Below, piece after piece: positions 7,387 to 14,569 of a stretch of DNA of 64,000 nucleotides; within the stretch, counting starts at the first letter, position 1; each line of letters opens with the position of its first letter. Below the pieces are notes generated by a model. The model was given only the letters and a program-made list of their open reading frames with translations, made no database searches and was not told the origin of the DNA. A program made the position numbers and the translations under genes. This stretch comes from Alteriqipengyuania flavescens. Its GTDB lineage: Bacteria; Pseudomonadota; Alphaproteobacteria; Sphingomonadales; Sphingomonadaceae. The stretch covers positions 1 to 64,000 of the forward strand of contig NZ_CP129107.1 of assembly GCF_030406725.1 (NCBI RefSeq), written 5' to 3'.

Positions 7387-8331
7387 TCAGACGACGCCGC
7401 GGAACAGGAAGCCGGCGTCGCTGCCCACGATCTCCGGCGATTGCTCGTCGATGACGTTGTTCTTCCAGCTGCGGATGTCGTTGTCCCACACCACCGGCTC
7501 CACGAACGGGTGGCCGCGCAGGCGGTAGGTGTAGCCGTAGCTCGGCAGGCGCATGTTGCGCTGGCCTTCGGGCGCGACGTAGGCCAGCACCGCGTCTTCG
7601 CCCCAGACGTCCACCGTGGTGCCGTCGTCGAGGTCGTAGATCGCGTCGCCGGTCACCACCGTCGGCACGTCGAAATACTCCGCCAGCATCGCGTTCGAGA
7701 CCGCGGCGCTGTTCGTGTACTTGAAGTGATCGCGCACCTTGGCGTGGTTCTTGGCCGCTGCGCGCGCATCGGCCGAAAGCAGCAGCGTGTTCGGGCGGCG
7801 GCCGGTGCGCTTGCGGATCGCCTCCTTCGCGCTCTCGACCTGGTCGGCCGGGTTGCTGGCGTCGTCCGACCACTTGTCGGCGCCGGCCAGCGCCAGCTTG
7901 TTCTCGTCGGCGTAGGCGGCGGGATTGCGGGCGAGCTCGGCCTGCTGGATCTCCAGGCTCAGGGCGATCACCGCCAGGACCACGTCGACGCTTTCCTGCT
8001 GCAGGTCGATCCCCGGGACCGCCTGGGCATCTTCCAGGTACTCGATCGGGGTGACCGCCTGCAGCGCGTCTTGCGTGAGGTTGACCGGCAGCCCCTTGTA
8101 GGTCGCGGTGTAGCGGCCGATGTTGGTGCCCGGCGCGCGGATCGTCAGCACGCGGCGCAACGCCTCGCGATTGAACTCGATCCGCTTGGCTCCGCGGGCG
8201 GGCATGTTGACAACCGGGAACAGGGCGTGACCGACCAGCTCCGGATTGCTGTAGCCGCGGGCGTGTTCGGTGAGGATGGGATCGACCACGCGCGTCTGCG
8301 CTAGGGTCATGCTTTCGGCGAAACTGGTCAT
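7387..8331 (-). CDS. Major capsid protein
   Basis: This 314-residue protein follows the decoration and protease/scaffold genes, the standard place for the major head protein. It reads like a gpE-type HK97-fold capsid protein: an N-terminal arm, an E-loop-like segment (RIEFNREALRRV), a long spine helix region with EIQQAELARNPAAYADEN and a C-terminal P/A-domain-like end (MRLPSYGYTYRLRGHPFVEPVVW). A good ribosome binding site (AAGGA) lies nine bases before the ATG. The product would form the icosahedral head shell after scaffold removal by the protease encoded two genes upstream. Confidence 0.87.
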   Translation of the reverse strand: MTSFAESMTLAQTRVVDPILTEHARGYSNPELVGHALFPVVNMPARGAKRIEFNREALRRVLTIRAPGTNIGRYTATYKGLPVNLTQDALQAVTPIEYLEDAQAVPGIDLQQESVDVVLAVIALSLEIQQAELARNPAAYADENKLALAGADKWSDDASNPADQVESAKEAIRKRTGRRPNTLLLSADARAAAKNHAKVRDHFKYTNSAAVSNAMLAEYFDVPTVVTGDAIYDLDDGTTVDVWGEDAVLAYVAPEGQRNMRLPSYGYTYRLRGHPFVEPVVWDNDIRSWKNNVIDEQSPEIVGSDAGFLFRGVV

Positions 8332-8392
8332 TTCAAAGGTCCTTCATCGCAAATGAAACTGGGGTGATGGCTGGCGAGATGGCGCGGTAGGC

Positions 8393-8728
8393 TCAGGGCG
8401 TGAGGAGGACGGTGACGAGCGAACCGTCGCCCGCGCTGTCCTCCATCGCCTTGGCGACCGGCTCTCCGGCAGCGAGCGCGACGGCCTTGCCGTCCGCGCC
8501 GACTTCCAGCTTGTCGCCCGCGTTGAAGGCGCCGCCGGCCTCTACGGTCTGGGTGCCGTGGACGGTGACGGCGAAGGCCTCGTCCGGCTCGGCGGCGTAG
8601 TCGGCGACGCCCAGGGCATCGGCCGCTGCACCGGCGTGGCTGCCGCCGATGGCGACGAAACGGTGGGCGATCACTGCCGCCGACGCCGTCAGCGTCAGCG
8701 AGAGGAGCGGAGTTCGGGGAAAGCGCAT
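8393..8728 (-). CDS. Head decoration protein (DUF2190-like)
   Basis: A 111-residue protein lying between protease/scaffold and major capsid genes. It has the DUF2190 capsid-cement pattern: an N-terminal hydrophobic/Ala strand region (LSLTLTASAAVIAHRFV), the GDKLEVGADGKAV element in the middle and a C-terminal strand ending in VTVLLTP. Proteins of this kind bind the outside of the mature capsid and stabilise it. The N-terminal hydrophobic stretch resembles a signal peptide but is common in this family and probably belongs to the fold. Confidence 0.8.
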   Translation of the reverse strand: MRFPRTPLLSLTLTASAAVIAHRFVAIGGSHAGAAADALGVADYAAEPDEAFAVTVHGTQTVEAGGAFNAGDKLEVGADGKAVALAAGEPVAKAMEDSAGDGSLVTVLLTP

Positions 8729-8771
8729 TTCGGATTACCTCGTTTGGGTTGGCAGAAGGGCGAAAAGGCGG

Positions 8772-9365
8772 TCAGGACGCGAGCGAGGCCTGCGCCTCGC
8801 GCACGCAGTCCATCCACGGCTTGGCGGGGGTGGCGGAGCGTATCTTCGTCGCCTCGGCATGCAGGGCGGCCTGGTCCTGGTCGACCGTGTAGCCTGGAGG
8901 CGCTGCGAAGCCCGTGGAAACGGACGCTGCGCCCTTGGCCTCGGGCTTGGCGCTCTCGCCCAGCGAAACGATCGTCCCGCCGCCAGAAAGCAGCGTCTTG
9001 AGCGCGGCGTCGGGCGAGAGGCTCTTGGCCGCGTCACCTTCGCCGAAGCTGACCTCGGCATCGGTCTCCAGTTCGCCGAGCGCATCGAGCACGCCGATCA
9101 CCAGGTCCTTGCCGGCCGGCGCGAGCTTGGCCTCGCCGATCAGCCCCTCGGCAAAGCTGACGTTGGCCGCGTGGCGCGCGGCCTTGGCTGCCTTGGCCTG
9201 GTCGGCTTCGCGCTTGGCGATGTCCGCCTCGCGCCGGTCGAGCGCGGCGCTGCGTTCGGCGAAGCTGCTTTCGTTCGGGGACGTGGCGGCCGACGCGGTC
9301 TGCGCGGGCGCGGTTTCCGCAGGCGCTGCGGTTTGGGCGGAAGGCGTGGCAGTCGGAGTGGCCAT
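8772..9365 (-). CDS. Internal in-frame scaffold product (Mu gpZ-like)
   Basis: Within the protease gene an ATG at 9365 (residue 159) is preceded on the minus strand by AAGGAG at a spacing of six bases, a stronger initiation signal than the gene's own start. Translation would give 197 residues: Ala/Pro/Thr linker, coiled coil and C-terminal scaffold region without the protease domain. Mu gene Z is nested in gene I in just this way and supplies the scaffold. Expression of the internal product here is an inference from the initiation signal. Confidence 0.65.
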   Translation of the reverse strand: MATPTATPSAQTAAPAETAPAQTASAATSPNESSFAERSAALDRREADIAKREADQAKAAKAARHAANVSFAEGLIGEAKLAPAGKDLVIGVLDALGELETDAEVSFGEGDAAKSLSPDAALKTLLSGGGTIVSLGESAKPEAKGAASVSTGFAAPPGYTVDQDQAALHAEATKIRSATPAKPWMDCVREAQASLAS

Positions 9366-9839
9366 GGCAGGCTCCTTTTCGGTTTCGGGTTCGGTGTGGA
9401 TGGTGATCGCCTCGCCCGGCTCGCACTCGGCGAACTGGACGGTGCCCAGCCCCTTGATCCCGGCCGCGTGCGCGCCGAGGAAGCCGACGTGCTTCAGGTA
9501 CCAGTTGCCGGGCTTGGGGTTGTGCGGGTGCGCCGGTTCGTACAGCCGGGCGGAGACCTTGCGATAATCGCCTTGGCGGACGCGCTCGGCAAAGGCGGGC
9601 GAGATCCGGTCGGGCCGGGCGACGAGCTCGCCGTCCTCGACCGCCAGGCTGCCGACCCAGCCATAAGCCGGGTCGTCCATTTCCGGGTGCCCGATCACCA
9701 GCGGCGCGGGATCGCTGTCGGCGTCGTAGCCGGCGGCGATCGCGGCGAGGTCGGCCGCGCCGAACGTCACCGTCTTGCCCTCGACCGAACGGAAGGTGCC
9801 TTGCTTCAGGATGCGAATGCGGGGCGGGGTTTGATCCAT
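8772..9839 (-). CDS. Phage head maturation protease/scaffold (Mu gpI-like)
   Basis: This 355-residue protein is the first gene of the minus arm. Residues 1 to about 150 form the Mu gpI-type protease domain (PF10123): a conserved GHPEMDDPAYGWV element near residue 50 and a WYLKHVGFLGAHA element near residue 120. After residue 150 comes a low-complexity Ala/Pro/Thr linker, then a coiled-coil-like region rich in Arg/Glu/Ala and a scaffold-type C-terminus. An internal in-frame start at residue 159 is listed separately. The protease would cut the scaffold and itself during head maturation. The ATG at 9839 has only a weak AGGG ribosome binding site. Confidence 0.87.
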   Translation of the reverse strand: MDQTPPRIRILKQGTFRSVEGKTVTFGAADLAAIAAGYDADSDPAPLVIGHPEMDDPAYGWVGSLAVEDGELVARPDRISPAFAERVRQGDYRKVSARLYEPAHPHNPKPGNWYLKHVGFLGAHAAGIKGLGTVQFAECEPGEAITIHTEPETEKEPAMATPTATPSAQTAAPAETAPAQTASAATSPNESSFAERSAALDRREADIAKREADQAKAAKAARHAANVSFAEGLIGEAKLAPAGKDLVIGVLDALGELETDAEVSFGEGDAAKSLSPDAALKTLLSGGGTIVSLGESAKPEAKGAASVSTGFAAPPGYTVDQDQAALHAEATKIRSATPAKPWMDCVREAQASLAS

Positions 9840-10021
9840 GCCGACTGCCCTAGTCAGCCCCGGCGCCGCCTTCGTCGGTGAGCGGGCTTACCCCCCCCCC
9901 CCGCAGGTCGTGGATCCGGCAAGGGTTTTTGCACGCCGCCCGCACCGCTGGCAAGCCCGGCTTTCCTGCGGAACCGACAATCCCGTCAGCGCGCGGCGCA
10001 ATGGATCAGGAGAATACGATC
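9840..10021. promoter_or_regulatory. Divergent intergenic region with a 12-base C tract
   Basis: This 182-base space separates the minus-strand late arm (protease onward) from the plus-strand 146-residue gene, so it should hold the promoter for the head and tail genes. No consensus sigma-70 pair is clear, in line with activator-dependent late promoters in Mu-like phages. A run of 12 C lies at 9891 to 9902, followed by a T-rich patch at 9935 to 9939. A CAGGAG ribosome binding site before the plus-strand gene is at its right end. Confidence 0.45.
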
Positions 10022-10462
10022 ATGGCTTTCGAGACGATCGAGAACTGCGCCCCGGCTAAGCCCGCGGCCGTGCCCGCCGACGGTGTCCGCTTCACCGCGC
10101 GAACCTTGCAGCGTCGGGATCGGAAAGCGCCGGCCCGCTTCATCTTGCTGTCGATCGGGGCAGCGCTGGCGAAGCGCCTGGCGCTGTCGGGCGAACGGAC
10201 TTCGCTTGCGTTGGCCTTCGGCTCGGGCAGCGATGCCGGCAAAATGCGCCTGTCGGTCGATGTCTCGTCCGGCAGCTTCCCCGCGAAGCGCGACAAGAAG
10301 GGCAATTACAACCTCACCTTGAACGCGGCGACCGCCGACGGCCTGTTCGCGCTCGAGTTCGAACCCGCCAGCGTGCCAGAGGTCGAAGTGGGTGCGGCCA
10401 TGGGCAAGCCGCCGTTCGCGATAGTCGATCTGCCCGAAGCGATGCTGGCCCTGGACGACTAG
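10022..10462 (+). CDS. Phage protein, unknown function (146 aa)
   Basis: The ATG at 10022 is chosen because CAGGAG lies ten bases upstream; an ATG at 10001 and longer readings through the C tract are possible but lack such a site. The product is 146 residues with a helical first half (ARFILLSIGAALAKRLAL) and a beta-rich second half (KMRLSVDVSSGSF, NYNLTLNAATADGLFALEFE). It ends with an acidic tail. It stands alone on the plus strand between the two arms and is followed by a hairpin terminator. No family was recognised. Confidence 0.65.
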   Translation: MAFETIENCAPAKPAAVPADGVRFTARTLQRRDRKAPARFILLSIGAALAKRLALSGERTSLALAFGSGSDAGKMRLSVDVSSGSFPAKRDKKGNYNLTLNAATADGLFALEFEPASVPEVEVGAAMGKPPFAIVDLPEAMLALDD

Positions 10463-10483
10463 ATCGGGCGAGAAAACGCAAAC

Positions 10484-10513
10484 GGGGCGGAGAACCGGCC
10501 TGGCCTCCGCCCC
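10484..10513 (+). terminator. Rho-independent-like terminator
   Basis: A perfect nine-base-pair stem GGGGCGGAG/CTCCGCCCC with a 12-base loop lies 21 bases after the stop of the 146-residue gene. The following bases GCTTTAT are only weakly T-rich, so termination strength is uncertain. Confidence 0.6.
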
Positions 10514-10589
10514 GCTTTATGCCGTGAGCATAAATGCACAGCAATCTGGGCGCAATTTCAGGGGTGCCCGCACCCCACCTAGCCAAAAG

Positions 10590-10612
10590 CGCCTCGAAGC
10601 AATTCTGAGGCG
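10590..10612. terminator. Bidirectional hairpin terminator
   Basis: A CGCCTC/GAGGCG stem with an 11-base loop is followed by TTTTT on the plus strand and by CTTTT on the minus strand. It lies at the convergence of the plus-strand phage gene and the minus-strand repressor-cargo operon and can serve both. Confidence 0.65.
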
Positions 10613-10670
10613 TTTTTCGCGGGGGTGTGATTTTCGCTTAGCCGAAGTGGCGTAGGCGTCGTCCGGCCGG

Positions 10671-10766
10671 TCAGCCCAGCCAAGTCCGCAGCGGTGGTAT
10701 AACGAGGAGCGCGTAGAAGGCAGCCGCCGCCGCCAGCGCACCCCAGAACCGCACGCGCCGCTTCAC
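10671..10766 (-). CDS. 31-residue membrane peptide coupled to the nuclease gene
   Basis: A GTG start overlaps the stop of the nuclease gene as GTGA. The 31-residue product has a basic start (VKRRVRFWG), one hydrophobic segment of about 18 residues (ALAAAAAFYALLVIPP) and a short end TWLG. It therefore looks like a single-pass inner membrane peptide with the N-terminus in the cytoplasm. It is the last frame before a hairpin terminator. No family was recognised. Its small size leaves real doubt, but the coupling and clean membrane pattern support it. Confidence 0.5.
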   Translation of the reverse strand: MKRRVRFWGALAAAAAFYALLVIPPLRTWLG

Positions 10767-11095
10767 GGCCAGCGGCGCGCGTGGCCTCGGGCCAGCAGCC
10801 GCTCGCCGAGGTCGCCCTGGTCGGTCGCGCACCGCGCCACCGGCCGCCCGAAGCGGTCCCGCTCCTGGAAACCGTTGATGCGCGGATCGGCGTCGACCAG
10901 CTCACACCGCACCTGGCGTCCCGCGATCATCGCCGCGAGCGCGTCACCCGCTTCGGCAAAGCCCGTCTCCCCTCGCTCAGGCGCGTCGATCCGCGCCAGG
11001 CGTACCCTGCCGTTGGCATCCGCCACGTTGGCGCAGCGCAGCGTGTCCCCGTCGACGACCACGGCGGACAGGCAGAAAAATACCGTGAGCACCAC
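10763..11095 (-). CDS. Thermonuclease-family (SNase-like) nuclease, probably exported
   Basis: This 110-residue protein has the staphylococcal nuclease signature: VVDGDTLRC at residues 13 to 21, RLARIDAPERGE around residues 32 to 43 with the catalytic Arg and Glu, and ERDRFGRPVARC near residue 80 with the second catalytic Arg. It is a minimal version of the domain. The first dozen residues (VLTVFFCLSA) are hydrophobic and look like a short export signal. A GTG start abuts the stop of the upstream secreted-protein gene. It is on the same strand as the repressor, so it may be expressed in the lysogen. Substrate would be DNA or RNA, probably in the periplasm. Confidence 0.82.
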   Translation of the reverse strand: MVLTVFFCLSAVVVDGDTLRCANVADANGRVRLARIDAPERGETGFAEAGDALAAMIAGRQVRCELVDADPRINGFQERDRFGRPVARCATDQGDLGERLLARGHARRWP

Positions 11096-11644
11096 TCAGC
11101 CGGCGAAGGGATCGAAGGAAGGATCGGTGCGCAGGTGCGAGCGGCACGCGTCGAGCATCCCGAATGCGTTGTTCGAACCGCTGAGGTCGAACTGGGCGAA
11201 AGGCACCCCTTCGTGGCCGAACCAGATCGTCGTCGCTTCGCGCAGCTGCTGGTCGAACTGGGCACCGTCGTTCGCCGCGCGCAGGATCCGCCAGTTAATG
11301 CGCGGCCCGCCATCCTCTTCCGCCGTGCCGGCCGCATCGAGCGTCCAGATATCGCGAATGTCGCCTGCACTGTCGAGCAGGATCGCCTGCAGTTCCACAT
11401 CTCCTGTCTCGAGGCTGGACCACGCGGGATTGGAAAGCGCGAAGTCGTAAGCGTTGCGCGAACCGTGGGCGAAGACCGTCAGAGCCGACCCGTTGTAGTG
11501 CTCGGGAAAACGCATCAGGCAGACGCCTAGGCCCGCGTCTCCCACCACCGTCCACTCGCCGTCGGTTTGCTGGAATGTCACCGCCCGCTGGCCATCCTGC
11601 ACTGCGAGACCCAGCGCCGCCACCAGTCCGAACAGTCCGATCAT
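11096..11644 (-). CDS. Secreted protein of unknown function in the repressor-linked operon
   Basis: The ATG at 11644 has a GGGGAGG ribosome binding site and gives 182 residues starting MIGLFGLVAALGLAVQDGQ, a signal peptide with a likely cleavage before or near the Gln-Asp-Gly. The mature part is beta-rich with motifs GVCLMRFPEHYNGSALTVFA and INWRILRAANDGAQFDQQL and two cysteines. It resembles small sphingomonad periplasmic proteins but no named family was recognised. It lies 11 bases after the repressor and one base before the nuclease, so the three genes look co-transcribed. Confidence 0.75.
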   Translation of the reverse strand: MIGLFGLVAALGLAVQDGQRAVTFQQTDGEWTVVGDAGLGVCLMRFPEHYNGSALTVFAHGSRNAYDFALSNPAWSSLETGDVELQAILLDSAGDIRDIWTLDAAGTAEEDGGPRINWRILRAANDGAQFDQQLREATTIWFGHEGVPFAQFDLSGSNNAFGMLDACRSHLRTDPSFDPFAG

Positions 11645-11655
11645 CGCATCCTCCC

Positions 11656-12303
11656 CTATAAGGATCGCAAGCAGGCTACGACCCGGCCAACCAGCTGGCA
11701 ATCGTCTTCCGCGATCAGGTAATCCGAGACGTGCGGATTGTCGGATAGCGCCTCGACCTGTCCGCCGCCGAGCACCCGCAGGCGCTTGACCATCCCGACC
11801 TCGCCGATCGCCAGCGCCCAGATCTGGTCGCTCATCCGCAAATGATTCTGCGCCAGGTCGATCAGCAGCAGGTCGCCGTCACTCAGCGTCGGCTTCATGC
11901 TGTCGCCGATCCCCCGCACCAGCCGCAGCTTGTCGGCGGGCGACTTGGTGAACCCGGCGATCAGCGACTTGGGGAATTGCTCGACCCGCTCCTCGGCGTG
12001 CTCGTCGATGAAGGTTCCGCCCAGGCCGTAAGCGAGGTCGAGAACGCGGATCGGGACCGTTTCTGATACCTCCTCAGATGACTGCAAGTCCTTGGTCAAC
12101 CGCTTACCGAACACGATGAAATGCAAGTCGAGGCCGATCTCGTCGATCTTTGCCATGGTCGCCGTATTCAATGACGTCCGATCGTTCTCGTATGCGATCA
12201 TCGTGTTCTTAGAGACGCCGAGTTCGGTCGCAAGGTTCGCCTGAGATAATCCCGCCCGCTCGCGTTCCGCGCGAAGCCGCGAACCATAAGTTCCCTCACC
12301 CAT
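11656..12303 (-). CDS. Prophage repressor, XRE helix-turn-helix plus S24 peptidase-like domain
   Basis: This 215-residue protein has an N-terminal XRE helix-turn-helix (residues 8 to 60; SQANLATELGVSKNTMIAYE is the core) and a C-terminal S24/LexA-like domain. The Ser-Lys dyad is visible as GDSMKPT with Ser135 and VKRLR with Lys173, the usual 38-residue spacing. No Ala-Gly pair sits at the LexA cleavage distance, so SOS-type self-cleavage is not assured. The start is chosen at the ATG just before the XRE domain. It faces ner across 52 bases, as Mu c faces Ner, and should keep the transposase operon off in the lysogen. Confidence 0.9.
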   Translation of the reverse strand: MGEGTYGSRLRAERERAGLSQANLATELGVSKNTMIAYENDRTSLNTATMAKIDEIGLDLHFIVFGKRLTKDLQSSEEVSETVPIRVLDLAYGLGGTFIDEHAEERVEQFPKSLIAGFTKSPADKLRLVRGIGDSMKPTLSDGDLLLIDLAQNHLRMSDQIWALAIGEVGMVKRLRVLGGGQVEALSDNPHVSDYLIAEDDCQLVGRVVACLRSL

Positions 12304-12343
12304 AGAGCGATTTTCTTCTTGAATGGTGCGGAAAACTTGTCCA

Positions 12344-12363
12344 TGGTCCAGTCTTATGGACCA
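12344..12363. promoter_or_regulatory. Candidate repressor/Ner operator
   Basis: A perfect inverted repeat TGGTCCA, six bases, TGGACCA lies in the repressor-ner gap and overlaps the ner start codon. A related half-site TTGTCCA lies just upstream. The 52-base gap between the two divergent starts must hold operator and promoter functions. Binding by repressor or Ner is inferred from position. Confidence 0.55.
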
Positions 12364-12607
12364 CAACAACGCAATTGGTGCAGTTTTCGTTTGCGGCCTC
12401 CACCCGGAGGACGTGAAGGCGATCATCCGCAAGCGCTACGGCTCGATCAGTCGGTTCGTGAAACAGAACGGGCTTCCTTCGACGGGGGTGAGCGACCTCT
12501 TCCGGGGGCGCACCAGCGCCCCGGTCCGCAAGGCGGTCGAACGGGTCATTCGCGATCACGACCGGGCTACCGGCAGCACGCAGGCGAAGAAGGTGGCGCA
12601 AGCATGA
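12356..12607 (+). CDS. ner: Ner-like DNA-binding regulator
   Basis: This 83-residue protein has the Ner/Nlp fold pattern: LHPEDVKAIIRKRYGSISRFVKQNGLPSTGVSDLF with a helix-turn-helix, then the basic RTSAPVRKAVERVI helix. In Mu, Ner turns down both repressor and early transcription after induction. The ATG at 12356 is preferred; an earlier start at 12323 would run back over almost the whole gap to the repressor. Its stop overlaps the next ATG (ATGA). It is the first gene of the early operon, directly before the transposase, as in Mu. Confidence 0.88.
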   Translation: MDHNNAIGAVFVCGLHPEDVKAIIRKRYGSISRFVKQNGLPSTGVSDLFRGRTSAPVRKAVERVIRDHDRATGSTQAKKVAQA

Positions 12608-12684
12608 GCCCCGCCTATCACGCGCCTCGCGCCGAGTCTTGTCCCTATTTCGTTCGCACCGGCGCGGGACGGTCTGCGCGATGA
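12604..12684 (+). CDS. 26-residue frame coupled between ner and transposase
   Basis: An ATG overlaps the ner stop (ATGA) and its own TGA overlaps the transposase ATG (ATGA). The product is MSPAYHAPRAESCPYFVRTG plus six residues, with no recognisable domain. It may be a real peptide or only a coupling device that carries ribosomes from ner to the transposase gene. Confidence 0.4.
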   Translation: MSPAYHAPRAESCPYFVRTGAGRSAR

Positions 12685-14531
12685 CCGGCGTGCCGAAATT
12701 CCTCTCCGCAAAACAGATCGCCGACATGGCTCTCGAAGGCCTGCCGACGACGAAGCGCGGCGTGAACAAGGTGGCGCAGCGCGATCGATGGACGTCGAAG
12801 AAACGCTGCGGCCCCGGTGGCGGGCGGCTTTACGCCGTCTCCAGCCTGCCGGTCGAAGCGCAGAACGACTTGCTGGCGCGCGCCGGCGAAGTGAAGCGCA
12901 AGCTCGCCGCTTCTTCATCGCGCGGGCGAGGGAGACCTAAGGGGAGCGGTGCATTCTTCGTCCAGCACCCCGAGATTGCTCAGGCGGTTGCGGGCTGGGT
13001 TGCTTGCCGCAAGGTCTCTGCCTCGATCATTCGCGAGATGATAGTCCAGCATTTCGACGAAGCACCCTGCCTGCGCGTGGTGCAGAAACAGATCGCGACA
13101 TTCGAACGCGACAACGAGCTTGTCCTCGAAAGCTTCCGCGATCCCTCGCGCTTCAAGTCCACCCGCCGCGTCTCGCTCGGCCGCGCCGACGCCGGGATAA
13201 CCTACGCCAACCAGCTCTGGGAGCTCGACACGACGCCTGGCGACGTTCTGCTGGTCGAAGGCAGGCGCGCCATTCTCGGCGTGATCGACGTGTTCTCGCG
13301 CCGGGTGCGCTTCCTCGTCGCCCCTTCCGAAAGCGCGCAGTCGGTCCGCCGCCTGCTCGCCTCGACGATGCAGGCCTGGGGTGCGCAGCCGACCGCCGTC
13401 GCCACCGACCAGGGTTCGGGTTACATCAACAAGGCGATCGTCAGCGCACTGGAGCTGCTCGGGATCGAGCACCGCGACTGCCCGCCGGCCAGCCCGGAGA
13501 AGAAACCGTTCATCGAACGCGTGTTCGGCACTTTCCAGCGCCAGCGCTCGGAAATCCTCGCCGGCTACTGCGGGCATGACGTGGCCGAGGCGCAGCGCCT
13601 GCGCGAACGCGCCCGCAAGGACAGCGGCAAGCCGCTGATCGTCCCCGAGATGACGGCCGTGGAACTGCAGGTCATTCTCGATAACTGGGCCGACGGTACT
13701 TACCTCCAGGCCCGTCACTCCACGCTCGGCACCACGCCGCTGGCGCGCTGGCAATCCTCTCCGCCGGGCGCAACCCGCGCGCCTTCTTCCGACGAACTGC
13801 GCATCGTCCTGTCCGCGCTGGTCGGCGAACGCACCGTCGGCAAGAAGGGCGTCGTCTGGCAGCGCGGCAGCTACTGGCACCCCGCGCTTGTCCCCTTCAT
13901 CGGCAAGACCGTCACCGTCCGCCGCGACGAGGACGAGCTCGGCGAGCTGATGGTCTTCGACGAGGACCGCCGCTTCCTCTGCACTGCCGTCAACCACGAA
14001 CGCTCCGGCCTGTCGGAGGAGGATTTCGCCCGTGCCGCCCGCCGCGACCAGGACGAATGGATGAAGGCAGCGCGCGCGGGGCTCTCGTCCAAGATGCGCC
14101 GCTACCGGATCGAGGATGCGCGCGACGCGATCCTGCGCGCCGATGCCGAGCGGGCCGGGAAGCTCGTCGCCTTTCCTTCGCGCACCGTGGCCGAACCGTC
14201 TGACACGGTCCGTTCGATCCGCGCCGCTGCCGACGCCGCCCCGCCAAAACCGACTGCGCTGCGGCAAGGACATTCCGCAGGCGCCCCCGAGCCGACCGAG
14301 GCCGATCTCGACGCCCGCGTGCGCGAGGCCGATCAGCTGCTCGCTGCCGCTGATCGCGGCGAAACGGTCGACGAGGCTCGCCTGCGCTGGGCGCGCAGCT
14401 TCGTCACCCGCTCGACCTACCTGACCCGCAAGTTCCCCGATGCCGATTTCAGCGGCGTCAACCTCTCCACCCGCGAAGGCCGCGAGGCTGCCTACCGCCA
14501 GTTCCAGAAGGCGTCCGGCTCGGCGAGCTGA
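12681..14531 (+). CDS. Mu-type DDE transposase A
   Basis: This 616-residue protein matches Mu A. Residues 5 to 65 form the MuA-N winged helix-turn-helix (FLSAKQIADMALEGLP). The integrase-like core holds the catalytic triad Asp183 (WELDTTP), Asp243 (ATDQGSGY) and Glu279 (KPFIERVFG), a D-D-35-E spacing. A beta-barrel domain (Mu_transpos_C, near residues 380 to 440) and an Arg-rich C-terminal region follow. It joins phage ends to target DNA for integration and replicative transposition. The length is slightly below Mu A (663). The start overlaps the upstream coupled frame. All catalytic residues are present. Confidence 0.95.
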   Translation: MTGVPKFLSAKQIADMALEGLPTTKRGVNKVAQRDRWTSKKRCGPGGGRLYAVSSLPVEAQNDLLARAGEVKRKLAASSSRGRGRPKGSGAFFVQHPEIAQAVAGWVACRKVSASIIREMIVQHFDEAPCLRVVQKQIATFERDNELVLESFRDPSRFKSTRRVSLGRADAGITYANQLWELDTTPGDVLLVEGRRAILGVIDVFSRRVRFLVAPSESAQSVRRLLASTMQAWGAQPTAVATDQGSGYINKAIVSALELLGIEHRDCPPASPEKKPFIERVFGTFQRQRSEILAGYCGHDVAEAQRLRERARKDSGKPLIVPEMTAVELQVILDNWADGTYLQARHSTLGTTPLARWQSSPPGATRAPSSDELRIVLSALVGERTVGKKGVVWQRGSYWHPALVPFIGKTVTVRRDEDELGELMVFDEDRRFLCTAVNHERSGLSEEDFARAARRDQDEWMKAARAGLSSKMRRYRIEDARDAILRADAERAGKLVAFPSRTVAEPSDTVRSIRAAADAAPPKPTALRQGHSAGAPEPTEADLDARVREADQLLAAADRGETVDEARLRWARSFVTRSTYLTRKFPDADFSGVNLSTREGREAAYRQFQKASGSAS

Positions 14532-14569
14532 CCCGATTTCACTGCCCTTTCAATCGCAAGGAAACGACC

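Noticed and set aside
6091-8304. Plus-strand open frame of 737 codons
   Set aside because: It is antisense to the capsid and Gp36-type genes; composition is Asp/Arg/Ala/Val-biased and no motif was found.
9878-10462. Longer start for the 146-residue phage gene through the C tract
   Set aside because: The added residues are encoded by the C tract and lack a ribosome binding site, while CAGGAG stands before the ATG at 10022.
11656-12303. SOS-cleavable repressor with Ala-Gly cleavage site
   Set aside because: An Ala-Gly pair exists at residues 116 to 117, but it is only 19 residues before the catalytic Ser, not the roughly 35 seen in LexA, so cleavage is not supported.
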